Under the pieces are notes generated by a model. The model worked only from the letters and a program-made list of their open reading frames with translations, did no database searches and was not told the origin of the DNA. Both the position numbers and the translations under genes were made by a program. A stretch of DNA of 64,000 nucleotides. Origin: JAJRTE01 sp964418585. GTDB lineage: Bacteria > Myxococcota_A > UBA796 > JAJRTE01. Positions 35,395 to 44,778 of this stretch are shown in pieces. The DNA lies in the NCBI GenBank assembly GCA_964418585.1, contig CAYQMG010000169.1:4688-68687 (forward strand), read 5' to 3'. How positions within the stretch are numbered: the first letter of the stretch is position 1; each line of letters begins with the position of its first letter.

Positions 35395-36021
35395 TTGGCT
35401 AGGTACAGAGATTCCGTATGCCGGCTCTGCCGCCGCGAAGGTACGAAGTTGTTTTTGAAGGGCGAGCGCTGCTTCACCGACAAGTGCGCATTCGAACGGC
35501 GGCAGTATCCGCCCGGCCAGCATGGACAGGGGCGCCACAAGGCGACCGAGTACGGTCTTCAGCTTCGCGAGAAGCAGAAGGTCCGGCGGGTGTACGGCGT
35601 GCTCGAGAAGCAGTTCCGACTCTATTTCGAGAAGGCCGACCGGCAGCGTGGCGAGACCGGCAAGAACCTGCTCACCCTGCTCGAGCGCAGGCTGGACAAC
35701 GTGGTGTATCGGCTTGGGTTTGCGTGCACCCGTGCAGAGGCACGGCAGCTCGTGCGCCATGGGCATTTCCAGGTGAACGGCCGGAAGGTGAACATTCCGT
35801 CGTTCCTGGTGAAGCCTGGAGACGTGATCGAGTTGCGGGAGAAGAGCCGCAAGATCCAGAGGGTGCTCGATTCGCTCGAGGCGGTGTCGAGAAGACCCAT
35901 GCCAACCTGGCTGAACTTGGAAAAGGATGCGTTCAAGGGCTCCATGACCGGCCTGCCGGTGCGTGAGGAGTTGCCTGCCGAGTTCAACGAGCAACTGATC
36001 GTCGAACTCTACTCTCGGTAG
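35395..36021 (+). CDS. rpsD: 30S ribosomal protein S4, zinc-binding form
   Basis: A 208-residue protein. N-terminal cysteines CRLC (9, 12) and a second pair in CFTDKC (26, 31) give the zinc-binding C+ form. The S4 RNA-binding domain follows (RRLDNVVYRLGFACTRAEAR, VNGRKVNIPSFLVKPGD). S4 nucleates 30S assembly and represses the alpha operon in E. coli. It starts with TTG at 35395, with GGAGGA upstream. Confidence 0.97.
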   Translation: MARYRDSVCRLCRREGTKLFLKGERCFTDKCAFERRQYPPGQHGQGRHKATEYGLQLREKQKVRRVYGVLEKQFRLYFEKADRQRGETGKNLLTLLERRLDNVVYRLGFACTRAEARQLVRHGHFQVNGRKVNIPSFLVKPGDVIELREKSRKIQRVLDSLEAVSRRPMPTWLNLEKDAFKGSMTGLPVREELPAEFNEQLIVELYSR

Positions 36022-36071
36022 ACGGCAACCCTCTTCTTCCCCCTTGGCTGGTCTCTGGGTGCGGAGGTTTC

Positions 36072-37061
36072 ATGTACAGGAACTGGCGGTCTCTTATTCG
36101 ACCTCGGTCGCTTGAAGTGGATAACGAGACGCTGACCGATCGTTACGGCAAGTTCGTCGTGCGACCGCTCGAGCGCGGCTTCGGCGTCACCCTCGGTAAC
36201 TCGTTGCGCCGAATCCTGCTCTCCAGCCTTCAGGGCGCGGCGATCACGTCTGTCAAGATCGAGGGTGCCTTGCACGAGTTCACCACCATACCGGGTGTGC
36301 TCGAGGATGTCACCGATATCGTCCTCAACCTGAAGGGCGTGCGATTCAAGCTCGACTCCTACGACAGCCGCACCGTGCGGATAGAAAGTCGTGGTGAGTG
36401 CGAGGTGACTGCCGGGGACATCATTACGGGGGGAGGTGTGGAGATCCTCAACCCTGAGCACCACATTGCAACTCTGAATGCCGAGGGTCGGTTGTATGCG
36501 GAGATGACGGTCAAAATGGGGAAGGGGTACGTCCCGGCAGACAAGAACACGGACGGAAACCTCCCCATTGGCACCATTCCCATGGATGCCATCTTCACCC
36601 CCGTGCGCAAGGTGAACTTCACCGTCACCAACGCTCGAGTCGGTCATGAAACAGACTACGACAAGCTGACGCTCGAGGTCTGGACTGACGGGAGCGTGGC
36701 GCCCCGCGACGCCGTTGCCTATGCGGCGAAGATCCTGAAAGAGCAACTCCAGGTCTTCATCAACTTCGAGGAAGAGCCAGAACCGGTCGAGCCCGAAGAA
36801 GAAGAGGAAGAGGAGGAGTTCAACGAGAACCTGTTCAAAACCGTGGACGAACTCGAGCTTTCCGTTCGGTCCGCCAATTGCCTCCAGAACGCCAACATCA
36901 AGTACATTTACGAGTTGGTGGAGAAGACCGAGGCAGAAATGCTCAAGACCAAGAACTTCGGGCGGAAGTCCCTGAACGAGATCAAGGAGATCCTGGGAGA
37001 GATGGGCCTGTCCCTCGGGATGAAGCTGCACAACTTTCCCAAACACAAACTGCCCAAGTGA
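36072..37061 (+). CDS. rpoA: DNA-directed RNA polymerase subunit alpha
   Basis: A 329-residue protein of normal length. The N-terminal domain carries RPLERGFGVTLGNSLRRILL, the dimer and beta-binding core. A very acidic linker with a run of about nine Glu/Pro-Glu residues (around 235-253) joins it to the C-terminal domain (ELSVRSANCLQNANIKYIYE and GRKSLNEIKEIL), which binds UP elements and activators. Confidence 0.98.
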   Translation: MYRNWRSLIRPRSLEVDNETLTDRYGKFVVRPLERGFGVTLGNSLRRILLSSLQGAAITSVKIEGALHEFTTIPGVLEDVTDIVLNLKGVRFKLDSYDSRTVRIESRGECEVTAGDIITGGGVEILNPEHHIATLNAEGRLYAEMTVKMGKGYVPADKNTDGNLPIGTIPMDAIFTPVRKVNFTVTNARVGHETDYDKLTLEVWTDGSVAPRDAVAYAAKILKEQLQVFINFEEEPEPVEPEEEEEEEEFNENLFKTVDELELSVRSANCLQNANIKYIYELVEKTEAEMLKTKNFGRKSLNEIKEILGEMGLSLGMKLHNFPKHKLPK

Positions 37062-37082
37062 CGATGGCCGGGGAGTGGTACT

Positions 37083-37517
37083 ATGAGACATCTCAAAGGA
37101 CGACGCAAGCTGAACCGTTCCGGTTCCCACCGCGTCGCAATGCTTCGCAATATGGTGACCGCATTGCTCAGGCATGAGCAGATTACCACCACGGACGCGC
37201 GCGCCAAGGAAATCAGGCCTATCGTGGAGCGCGTCATCACCCTCGGGAAACGGGTCCAGCCCGAAGACCTCTTGAAAGGAACCGAGGAGGAACAGCAGGC
37301 TGCGGCGGCCCGTCGCGTGCACAGCATTCGTCTCGCACGGCGGTGGGTGAACGACCGTGAAGTTCTGCAGAAGCTGTTCGACGAGTATGGTGTGCGGTAC
37401 CGGGACCGGAAGGGCGGGTACACGCGGATCATCAAGCTCGGTTTCCGGCCCGGGGACAACGCACCGATGAGCATGATCCAGTTGGTGGAGGAAGAGGGCG
37501 AGGCTGCTTCGGCCTAG
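37083..37517 (+). CDS. rplQ: 50S ribosomal protein L17
   Basis: A 144-residue protein: MRHLKGRRKLNRSGSHRVAM at the start and YRDRKGGYTRIIKLGFRPGD later, both canonical. Last gene of the superoperon; a strong terminator follows 34 bases after the stop. Confidence 0.97.
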   Translation: MRHLKGRRKLNRSGSHRVAMLRNMVTALLRHEQITTTDARAKEIRPIVERVITLGKRVQPEDLLKGTEEEQQAAAARRVHSIRLARRWVNDREVLQKLFDEYGVRYRDRKGGYTRIIKLGFRPGDNAPMSMIQLVEEEGEAASA

Positions 37518-37551
37518 CCTGTGTCCGACCAGAGTAGCCAGTTTGATGTCG

Positions 37552-37588
37552 GGGCCGCTGCCCGTCGTATCGGGTGGCGGCCCTTTTT
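37552..37588 (+). terminator. Rho-independent terminator of the ribosomal superoperon
   Basis: A 13-base-pair stem (GGGCCGCTGCCCG, 37552-37564, with CGGGTGGCGGCCC, 37571-37583; two G-T wobbles) closes a 6-base loop and is followed by TTTTT. Confidence 0.85.
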
Positions 37589-37722
37589 CGTCCAGTCCCG
37601 CCAGTTCCGACGGGCTTGAACGGTTCCGTTGCTGCGGCAAGTCGTTCCGCATGCTCGTGCCGGTCATCGGCATCGATGTGCGTGGTGGGGGGCCGCCGCA
37701 AGGAGCGCGACCCTCCCTCGTG

Positions 37723-37728
37723 TATAAT
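37723..37728 (+). promoter_or_regulatory. Consensus -10 box before the MopE/FG-GAP gene
   Basis: A perfect TATAAT 29 bases before the GTG start. No recognisable -35 box is found at 16-18 bases upstream. Confidence 0.45.
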
Positions 37729-37757
37729 GAGCCCAGGAGACCGACCCAGAGGATGTC

Positions 37758-40139
37758 GTGTTTTCGGGGGATACTGTGTATCGTCGGCGGTTGTGGATGC
37801 TGCTCGCACTCGGGGCCATGCTCGGGGCCTGCCAACCGCCCGATCCGGACCGGGATGGTGACGGGTCGCCTGCCTCTCGTGACTGTGACGATACAGATCC
37901 AACCATTTACGCTGGTGCCGAGGAAATCTGCGACGACGGGGTGGACCAGAACTGCGACGGGGCGGATGAGCCCTGTCCGCCACCCGAGTCGGACTGGGAC
38001 CATGATGGTTATGACTCCGTGGAGCAGGGAGGAACCGATTGCAACGATCAGCGCGCTGACATTCATCCTGGGGCTGAGGAGGTACCTTACGACGGAGTGG
38101 ACCAGGATTGTGACGACGCGGATCTTGTGGATGTGGACGGGGACGGCGTCGCCTCGACCGTTGTAGGAGGTGAGGACTGCGACGACCTGGATCCCACGGT
38201 GTACGGGGGTGCCGACGAGGTCCCGTATGACCAGGTGGATCAAGACTGTGACGGTCAGGATTTGGTCGATGTGGACGGTGATGGGGTTCCTGCTCCTGAA
38301 GCCGGCGGTGATGACTGTGACGATGGGAATCCGTTGGTTTTTCCCGGAGCGGTCGAGATTCCAGACAACGGTGTGGACGAGAACTGTGACGGTCTGGATC
38401 AGCAGGATCAGGATGGGGACGGGTATGGCGCCCGGGACGACTGCGATGATGCCGATCCGGGGGTGAATCCCGGGGAAGCCGAGGTGGCCTGCAACGACGT
38501 GGATGAGGATTGCGACGGACTGGTGGCGGACGCGGACTGTGATGGTGTGGATGCCCCACCACTTGGGGATGATTGTGACGACCGGAACGGCGCCGTACAC
38601 CCGGGCGCAGCCGAGGAGGCGTGCAACGACCTCGACGAGGACTGTGATGGTGTGATCGACGATCAGGACTGTGACGGTCAGGCCTCGGTGGCGGTCGGAG
38701 GGGATGACTGTGACGACGAGAACCCGAACGTTCACAGTGGCGCCCTGGAATTGATGGACAACCACGTGGACGACGACTGCGATGGTGATGTGGACGAATC
38801 GACACGGGCGTCGGATGCGTATGTGACCTTTTTCGGTTTGCCCGGCAGCCAGACAGGCGCTTCTGTGGCGGTGGGCGACCTGAATGGCGACGGCCATGGC
38901 GAAATTGTGGTGGGATGCCCCGGGTATACGGACGATCGGGGCGTGGTCACCGGGGCTGTGGTGGTGTTGCCGGGCGGGGGCGACGCTTTCGAGCCCATGC
39001 CCACCGAACCCATGGCGGTCATCGTGGGGTGGCGTGAGGGGGAGCGTTTGGGTGCGTCGGTGGCAACCGCGGATGTGAACGGTGACGGAGTGGCGGAACT
39101 TGTGATTGGAGGGCCCGGTTCGTCAGGGGAGGAAGGTCTTGCGGGTACTGTCTACGTGTTGCCTGCCAGGGACCTGCCTCCTGCCGCGAATGTTTTGGAT
39201 CTGGCACGTCTCGTGTTCGAGGATACTGCGGTTGGGACCCAGTTCGGCGCGGCCGTGGCCTCGGTGGGGGATGTGGACGGGGATGGGAACGAGGACATCC
39301 TTGTTGGTGCGCCCGAAACCGCTTGCGTGTCCGGGAGCGCCTGCGGCGCCGGGTATCTGTTCCATGGTTCCGGGGCGGAATCGTCGAAGTCGGCGAGTTC
39401 CGCCGCAATGACGCTTCTCGGCGAGGAGTCGGGCGAGCGCATGGGGGCGTATGTCACGGCGGTTGGAGACCTGGAACTGGACGGCCAGGTGGACCTGGCG
39501 GTGAGCGGCCCTGGAGCTGGAGGGGGAGCGGGGAGGGTCGTTCTCCTTTATGGGCGGGGTCAGGCCGATGGATGGCCTGCTGAAGACAGGGTCGACGTGG
39601 TCTCGGATTTCACGATGAGCAACACGTGTCATCTTGGACCGGTGGCCGGGGGGAAAGACCTGAATGGGGGAGGCTTGCCGGACCTCCTGTTTGGTGGCCC
39701 GGATTGTGACGAGGCTACCGGCCTTGTTTTCGTCGTGTTCGGAGAAATGCTGGACAGGGATGCCACCCGGATCGAACTCGTCAGTGAAGCCTCCGCCGTC
39801 TTTGTGGGCGAGGCCGAGGGGGACCGGCTGGGGAGCAGTATCTTCGCCCTGAGCGGGCCACCCGGCACTCTCCCCTGGTTCATCCTGGGGGCGCCCGGGG
39901 TGGACGATGGGAGGGGGCGGGCGTTCCTGTTTCCCGGGACCAGCGGGACGAGCTGGGCGGCACGGGCTGTGTCGAGCGCAAGCGCCATCTGGGTGGGAGA
40001 CGAAGCTGTTTCCGAAATGGGAAGCGTGGCAGGCGTCGGGAAACTCGACGCAGACGATATCGAGGACTTTGTGTTTGGAATCCCGGCCGGTCTTGGTTCA
40101 GAGGGGACCGGCGGCACCGTGTTGGCCTTCCTGTTTTGA
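37758..40139 (+). CDS. Lipoprotein with MopE-type metal-binding repeats and FG-GAP blades
   Basis: A 793-residue surface-type lipoprotein. The signal ends LGAMLGAC with Cys25 as the lipidated residue. Residues about 30-350 hold seven imperfect repeats of about 30-45 residues, each with a DCDD...PG..E...D.VD.DCDG pattern. This is the MopE-like putative metal-binding motif, thrombospondin-type-3-like, with acidic residues likely to bind calcium. Residues about 355-793 carry integrin-alpha-like FG-GAP blades (VGDLNGDGHGEIVVGCPG and about five more), forming a propeller. Such proteins are common on the surface of Myxococcota. The GTG at 37758 has GAGG a few bases upstream. The gene stands alone after the ribosomal terminator. 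Confidence 0.85.
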   Translation: MFSGDTVYRRRLWMLLALGAMLGACQPPDPDRDGDGSPASRDCDDTDPTIYAGAEEICDDGVDQNCDGADEPCPPPESDWDHDGYDSVEQGGTDCNDQRADIHPGAEEVPYDGVDQDCDDADLVDVDGDGVASTVVGGEDCDDLDPTVYGGADEVPYDQVDQDCDGQDLVDVDGDGVPAPEAGGDDCDDGNPLVFPGAVEIPDNGVDENCDGLDQQDQDGDGYGARDDCDDADPGVNPGEAEVACNDVDEDCDGLVADADCDGVDAPPLGDDCDDRNGAVHPGAAEEACNDLDEDCDGVIDDQDCDGQASVAVGGDDCDDENPNVHSGALELMDNHVDDDCDGDVDESTRASDAYVTFFGLPGSQTGASVAVGDLNGDGHGEIVVGCPGYTDDRGVVTGAVVVLPGGGDAFEPMPTEPMAVIVGWREGERLGASVATADVNGDGVAELVIGGPGSSGEEGLAGTVYVLPARDLPPAANVLDLARLVFEDTAVGTQFGAAVASVGDVDGDGNEDILVGAPETACVSGSACGAGYLFHGSGAESSKSASSAAMTLLGEESGERMGAYVTAVGDLELDGQVDLAVSGPGAGGGAGRVVLLYGRGQADGWPAEDRVDVVSDFTMSNTCHLGPVAGGKDLNGGGLPDLLFGGPDCDEATGLVFVVFGEMLDRDATRIELVSEASAVFVGEAEGDRLGSSIFALSGPPGTLPWFILGAPGVDDGRGRAFLFPGTSGTSWAARAVSSASAIWVGDEAVSEMGSVAGVGKLDADDIEDFVFGIPAGLGSEGTGGTVLAFLF

Positions 40140-40461
40140 TTTGTGGCGCGTCGCCACGGAGTTGCTTCCCAACGGATTGGAAACGCAGGACGTGTCGGGC
40201 GGAACCATGACCCCCTTCGGCCGGTTGGACTCCAATCCCGGCGGGGTGAGGGATGTCGAGGCGTGGGAGCCGGTCGGCGGCATTCGCCCATCCAGGGGAC
40301 CCATGTCCGACCGCACCTGCCCGGTCCGTGGCCGAGACTACCATGGGGCCTTTCCCCGCAGATCATGCCGATCATTATCGCGACGCAATCCTCCGAGTCG
40401 CGTATACTGTAGAGTCGCCGTCGTCCCATGGGAGGTGAACTTCAGTTCAGGTGAGGGCTGA
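40140..40461. other. Intergenic region before the YdbH-like gene
   Basis: These 322 bases carry no convincing gene. Near the 3' end is a -10-like TATACT (40403-40408), immediately preceded by an inverted repeat CGCGAC-N12-GTCGCG (40379-40402). The repeat occupies the place of the -35/spacer, so it may be an operator or an activator site for the downstream operon. Confidence 0.4.
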
Positions 40462-43400
40462 ATGGCGTTGCGGAGGAAACCCAGACCCCGTCCCACCGGG
40501 TGGCGTCGCGTGCGGCGGTGGGCCGTCCGGTCCTCCGGGGTGCTCGTGGCCGTGGTTGCGCTGTTGCTCGTCGTGGTGACCATCCTGCTGGCCAACCTGG
40601 ACAGGCCGGCGGTGAGCGACCCGCTGGCCGACTACCTGCGGGACACACTTGGCCTTGAAATCACCTACGACACGCTGCACGCCTCCATGCTTTCCGACAT
40701 CGTGGGGCGGAACGTGCGGATCGCTTCGCCCGAAGCGGTACGGGCCTATGCGCCGGACCTCCTCCAAATCGGCAGCATCGACGCACACTGGACTCCGCGC
40801 AGTCTCCTCGGGAACCGTGTCGCGATTGAGCACCTGGAGGTTCACGGGCTTCGGCTTTGGCTCGTGGTGGACGAGGAGGGGAAGACCACCCTGGACTGGC
40901 TGGTTCCCGAAGTCCCGCAGCTCGACACACCGGTTCCGACCCCCACGGTCGTCCCGGAGCCGTTTCGGGTTTCTCAGATTCTGCAAGCGTTGCCCGGGTT
41001 TCTCGATATCGGCAAGATCCTGGTGGACGGTATCGAAGTGACCATCGTGGAGACCGAGAACGGGGAGGTGGTGCGCCGTACGTCCATAAAAGGCCTCGCG
41101 CTCGAGGCATCCCTCCGCCCAGTGGCGGACGGACCGGTCGGGGAAGTGGTCCTTCATTGCGACTCGAGCCGGCGGCTGGCCGTTGTGGTCCAGGAAGCCG
41201 GGGAGGACCGTGCGCGGACGTGGACAGGCCCGGTGAAGGTTCTTGCCGGCGTTCGCGGCGATCGAGTCCGTGCCGAGGTGGTTGTCGCGCTGGATGAACA
41301 GTCCCTGGTCCCCTGGCCGTTGTCGCCGGGAGACCTGGTGCGCCTGGAAGCCCACGCGCGTTTCCTCCCGGAGGATGGGTGGACCAATGTGACCCTCGAT
41401 GGGCTCGAGCTGCTTGGCGGTGCAGTCAGGCTCGAGGCCGGTGCACGCCTGAAGGATCGCACGGAGGGAACCGTGGCGGTCTCGGACGTATCCGGTCTTT
41501 TGGAAGCTCGCCTCGGACCGCTCAAGCCGTTCATTTCGCTGCCGGAGACAGTGCACCTGGGCGATGGTTCCGTGCGCGTCCGCGTGGACCGTCTCGCCCT
41601 GGACCCAGAGACCTGGCTGCCCGGGGGAGGCACCGTGGTGTTGGAGGGGGCGGTTGATGAGGTCTCCTGGCAAGACGAAACGGTCAGGGCTGCGCTGGAT
41701 CGGGTCGGTATCCAGGCATCTGCGGACCTGAAAAAGGACCTCGACCTGGACCTGGCCGTCGAGCTTCCCCTGTCCGGGCTGGTGTACGAAGACGGTGCCA
41801 CTCGCCTGCGCCTGCCTCGAGCAACCCTTGGGTTCCGGGGCCGTGAGGCCCACCTGGACCTGGATCAGCCGGACCGTTCCACCGGTGCCGTGACCGTGCA
41901 GGTCCGGCTGCAGGACGGAGAAGCCCGGCTGGCTGGGGTCGCGATTTCCGGCGCGTCCGGATCGTTCGAGGCCCGGACCGTGCTCACCGGCGAGGCACCT
42001 TACGCCGCGACGGCCCGGGTCGATGTCGATCGGCTCGCCCTGAGTGCCCCGGCCGGCCGGTACGACCTGTCGGGCACTCACCTTGAGGCGAGGCTGGAAG
42101 GAATTCAGGTGCCTCTGGACGACGTGGCTTCTGCTCGAGGCAAGGCGGATCTTTCCGCTCGGTTCGGCCCGTTGAACGCCACGGTGACGGTGGCGCATGG
42201 CCCGGGCAGCACGCACTGGGACCTCCAGGCGCGTGCCGATGACCTGAGAGCGCTTGGGCCGCTGCTCGACACCTTCCTGTCCCCCGGAGAACAGGTCGCC
42301 TGGTCCAGGCTCGGTCTGCGGATCGAGTCGCAAGGCAGGGTCCACGGTCTGTTCGATGCCGGTCCCTTGCGCGTGGACCAGCAAGCCACGATGTCGGTCC
42401 GCAACCTGTCCTATTTCGATGGCGCCGATACACTCTCGGTTCCTGCATTGGCCGCCACCATGCGCTATCGAGGAACCCCGGACGTGGGAACGCTCGGCAT
42501 CGACGCCCGGCTCGAGAACTGGCGCTACGGGGTCCTCTCATCCACCGGTACCACCAGGGCGGCGTTTTCCGTGCAGATGTCGCTGCCGCAGGACCGGTAC
42601 CATGTGCTCGTTCATCGTTACGAGGGGGACTTGCTTTACACGGACGGCCTCATGAACGTGGGGCTCGAGCGGGTGAGGGGAACGGCCGACCTGGTCTACC
42701 AGGCTGGGACGCTCAACGGATCGGCGGAACTGGAAACGTCTCGTATCGACTACCGTGACGGTCCGGATCACGTCTGGATCGAGGCCGGGCGGCACCGGAT
42801 TCAGTTGGTGTCGGATTCGGACATCGAGCACGGCGTGCTCGAAGTGGCTTACGAGGGGAATGCGGAGCGGATGGGGCAGAACTACACGAGCCTGTATCCT
42901 CCCGTGGACATCAGCCTCGACATGCAGATTCGACTTGCGCAGCTTTCCGCGTTCAGCGTCGACCGGTTCGTGTTGGAGAGCCTGTCAGGGAAGACCCGCC
43001 TGGAGGCCGCACTGGCCATGGACGATGCCGAAGGCAATCTGGTCGTCCTGGCCGCGGACGCATCCCCGGCTCTCGGCGGTGATCAGGCTACCGACGCGCC
43101 GGGCGTCATGGCCCGGGACATCGTGGGAACCGCCCCCATCACCGCCGGGGAGAGTCTGACCTTGCGTGGGGTACTCGAGCAGGATCTGGGTGCACTGAAT
43201 GGAGATCCGGAGTTCTTGTCGGGACGTGGGCGGATCGTGGTGCCGTTTCGCATCGAATCCCCTGACCAGGTCCGGTACCGGCTTGCCTCCACGCTCGAGT
43301 TCCATGACGTGGATTTGACGGTGCCCGACAGTGACCTGGTGGTCGAGGGGTTCAGTGGGCAATGCCTGGTCGTGGAGGAGTTCCGCGACAGTCCGGAAGG

Positions 43401-44031
43401 GTTCGTCCTGGTGCCCAATGCACGCCGAAATGCATACACGCGCGCGTCATTCCCGGATACTCAGCCGTACCTTTCCGGCGACAGTTTCTTTTCAATTCGG
43501 CGGTTGGCCTGGGCGGACCTCCTGGACGCCGGTCCGATCGCCGGAAACCTGCGTCTGGACCGGAACATGGTCCGACTGGATCAGCTACAGATGGGCGTTG
43601 CCCAGGGTACGGTGACCGGCCAACTGCTGGTCGACTATCGCGAGGGCGACACCAATGTCCTGTTTCGAGGTGCCGCCAATGGGCTTCGTCTGGCCCAGGA
43701 TTCCTCCGAACGTCTCGACGCCAACATCGCCCTCGCATTCGCCCTGGACAAGCTCGACCTGAACGGCAGGGCCCACATCGTGCATATCGGACGTAAGACC
43801 CTGCTCGCCATGCTGGACGCGGTGGACCCCTACCATGAGGATGTGGATGTCAATCGCGTTCGGCTCGCCCTGAAAGCCGGCTACCCACGGTTCGTTCGTG
43901 TCGAGTTCGACCATGGGTTCATGTCCCTCAAGATCGACCTGGGGGGCGTGGCCGGCACGGTACGAATCGATGAGATCCGGGGGATCGCCATGGGACCGAT
44001 CCTCGAAACCTATCTGGGGGACTTGATGTGA
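40462..44031 (+). CDS. YdbH/AsmA-like intermembrane lipid transport protein
   Basis: A 1189-residue protein. An Arg-rich N-terminus leads into one transmembrane helix (about 25-45, GVLVAVVALLLVVVTILLAN), followed by a long, repetitively beta-stranded periplasmic region. The first part (LGLEITYDTLHASMLSDIVG and LLGNRVAIEHLEVHGLRLWL) has the AsmA/TamB/YdbH pattern. In E. coli, YdbH works with the lipoprotein YnbE and with YdbL in phospholipid movement between the membranes. The next gene encodes a lipoprotein with a YdbL-like end, which favours YdbH over AsmA or TamB. AGGTGAGG precedes the ATG. It overlaps the downstream start by 4 bases. Confidence 0.75.
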   Translation: MALRRKPRPRPTGWRRVRRWAVRSSGVLVAVVALLLVVVTILLANLDRPAVSDPLADYLRDTLGLEITYDTLHASMLSDIVGRNVRIASPEAVRAYAPDLLQIGSIDAHWTPRSLLGNRVAIEHLEVHGLRLWLVVDEEGKTTLDWLVPEVPQLDTPVPTPTVVPEPFRVSQILQALPGFLDIGKILVDGIEVTIVETENGEVVRRTSIKGLALEASLRPVADGPVGEVVLHCDSSRRLAVVVQEAGEDRARTWTGPVKVLAGVRGDRVRAEVVVALDEQSLVPWPLSPGDLVRLEAHARFLPEDGWTNVTLDGLELLGGAVRLEAGARLKDRTEGTVAVSDVSGLLEARLGPLKPFISLPETVHLGDGSVRVRVDRLALDPETWLPGGGTVVLEGAVDEVSWQDETVRAALDRVGIQASADLKKDLDLDLAVELPLSGLVYEDGATRLRLPRATLGFRGREAHLDLDQPDRSTGAVTVQVRLQDGEARLAGVAISGASGSFEARTVLTGEAPYAATARVDVDRLALSAPAGRYDLSGTHLEARLEGIQVPLDDVASARGKADLSARFGPLNATVTVAHGPGSTHWDLQARADDLRALGPLLDTFLSPGEQVAWSRLGLRIESQGRVHGLFDAGPLRVDQQATMSVRNLSYFDGADTLSVPALAATMRYRGTPDVGTLGIDARLENWRYGVLSSTGTTRAAFSVQMSLPQDRYHVLVHRYEGDLLYTDGLMNVGLERVRGTADLVYQAGTLNGSAELETSRIDYRDGPDHVWIEAGRHRIQLVSDSDIEHGVLEVAYEGNAERMGQNYTSLYPPVDISLDMQIRLAQLSAFSVDRFVLESLSGKTRLEAALAMDDAEGNLVVLAADASPALGGDQATDAPGVMARDIVGTAPITAGESLTLRGVLEQDLGALNGDPEFLSGRGRIVVPFRIESPDQVRYRLASTLEFHDVDLTVPDSDLVVEGFSGQCLVVEEFRDSPEGFVLVPNARRNAYTRASFPDTQPYLSGDSFFSIRRLAWADLLDAGPIAGNLRLDRNMVRLDQLQMGVAQGTVTGQLLVDYREGDTNVLFRGAANGLRLAQDSSERLDANIALAFALDKLDLNGRAHIVHIGRKTLLAMLDAVDPYHEDVDVNRVRLALKAGYPRFVRVEFDHGFMSLKIDLGGVAGTVRIDEIRGIAMGPILETYLGDLM

Positions 44032-44687
44032 CCTGGATGCCGTGCCATCACCTCGAGGCCGCAAGGCCGGGACTGTTGCTTGCGGCGAGACCCGGGCGTC
44101 TTGCACATGTCCGCCTCCTCCGGGCCGTCGTCGCCTGGATCGGCATACTCTTGATTGCCGGGCTTGGGGCAGGATGTGTGAAAGCTCCGGACACGGTCTA
44201 CCTGGTGGACCGAAAGACCGTACTGGAACACCAGGCCGGGGGCGAACTGACAGCCCTGGAGAACGACCTGAACGACTCGGCGATTCAGCCCAGGTGCGAG
44301 CCGTTTACCCCGGGTGAGCTTGAAGCAGCCGGGGTCTCGAGCGGAGTGCTCACCGTGGCGAGTCTCTACGCCGTGACGCGCAGTGATAGCGATCGGATCG
44401 ACGATTTGCTCGTGCGACGGTGTATCGGGGAGGCTGCCGATGGACTCCTGGAGGAGACCCCCGCCACCTGCGCGGGCACCGTGGACGAGGAGGCTCTGAC
44501 CCGGCTCGTGCAACGGGAGAACCGGAACCGACGGCAGGTTTGGGCCTACATTCAGCGGCAGCGCCCTGGAGTCGGCGAGGAAGAGGTGCGCAAGGTTTGG
44601 CGGAAAAATCACCTGCTCCAGGTGGTGTGTGGAGGCCAGATTCAGCGCGATGATGGAACATGGACCATCAAACGATGTGACGAGTAG
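44028..44687 (+). CDS. Lipoprotein with YdbL (DUF1318)-like C-terminus
   Basis: A 219-residue protein. A hydrophobic segment ends LIAGLGAGC, with Cys50 the probable lipidation site. Residues about 50-85 recall the short lipoprotein YnbE. Residues 155-215 match the DUF1318/YdbL layout: NRNRRQVWAYIQRQ, a middle helix, then a closing GGQIQRDDGTWTIK like the family's G-x-NG-x-W end. It thus looks like YnbE and YdbL joined in one chain. It is coupled to the YdbH-like gene by a GTGA overlap, supporting a shared lipid-transport role. The YnbE part of the assignment is weak. Confidence 0.65.
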   Translation: MTWMPCHHLEAARPGLLLAARPGRLAHVRLLRAVVAWIGILLIAGLGAGCVKAPDTVYLVDRKTVLEHQAGGELTALENDLNDSAIQPRCEPFTPGELEAAGVSSGVLTVASLYAVTRSDSDRIDDLLVRRCIGEAADGLLEETPATCAGTVDEEALTRLVQRENRNRRQVWAYIQRQRPGVGEEEVRKVWRKNHLLQVVCGGQIQRDDGTWTIKRCDE

Positions 44688-44778
44688 GATACGGTCGCAC
44701 CAGTCGGACCGCTGCCCCATGGACGGGACGCCACGGGACGCGGACGACGCCCTGGGCCACCGGACGATGGAACATCAC

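Noticed and set aside
37900..38800. CRISPR or other DNA repeat in the MopE gene.
   Set aside because: Periodic GACTGTGACGA-like segments are explained by the repeated Asp/Cys protein motif, and the frame is open throughout.
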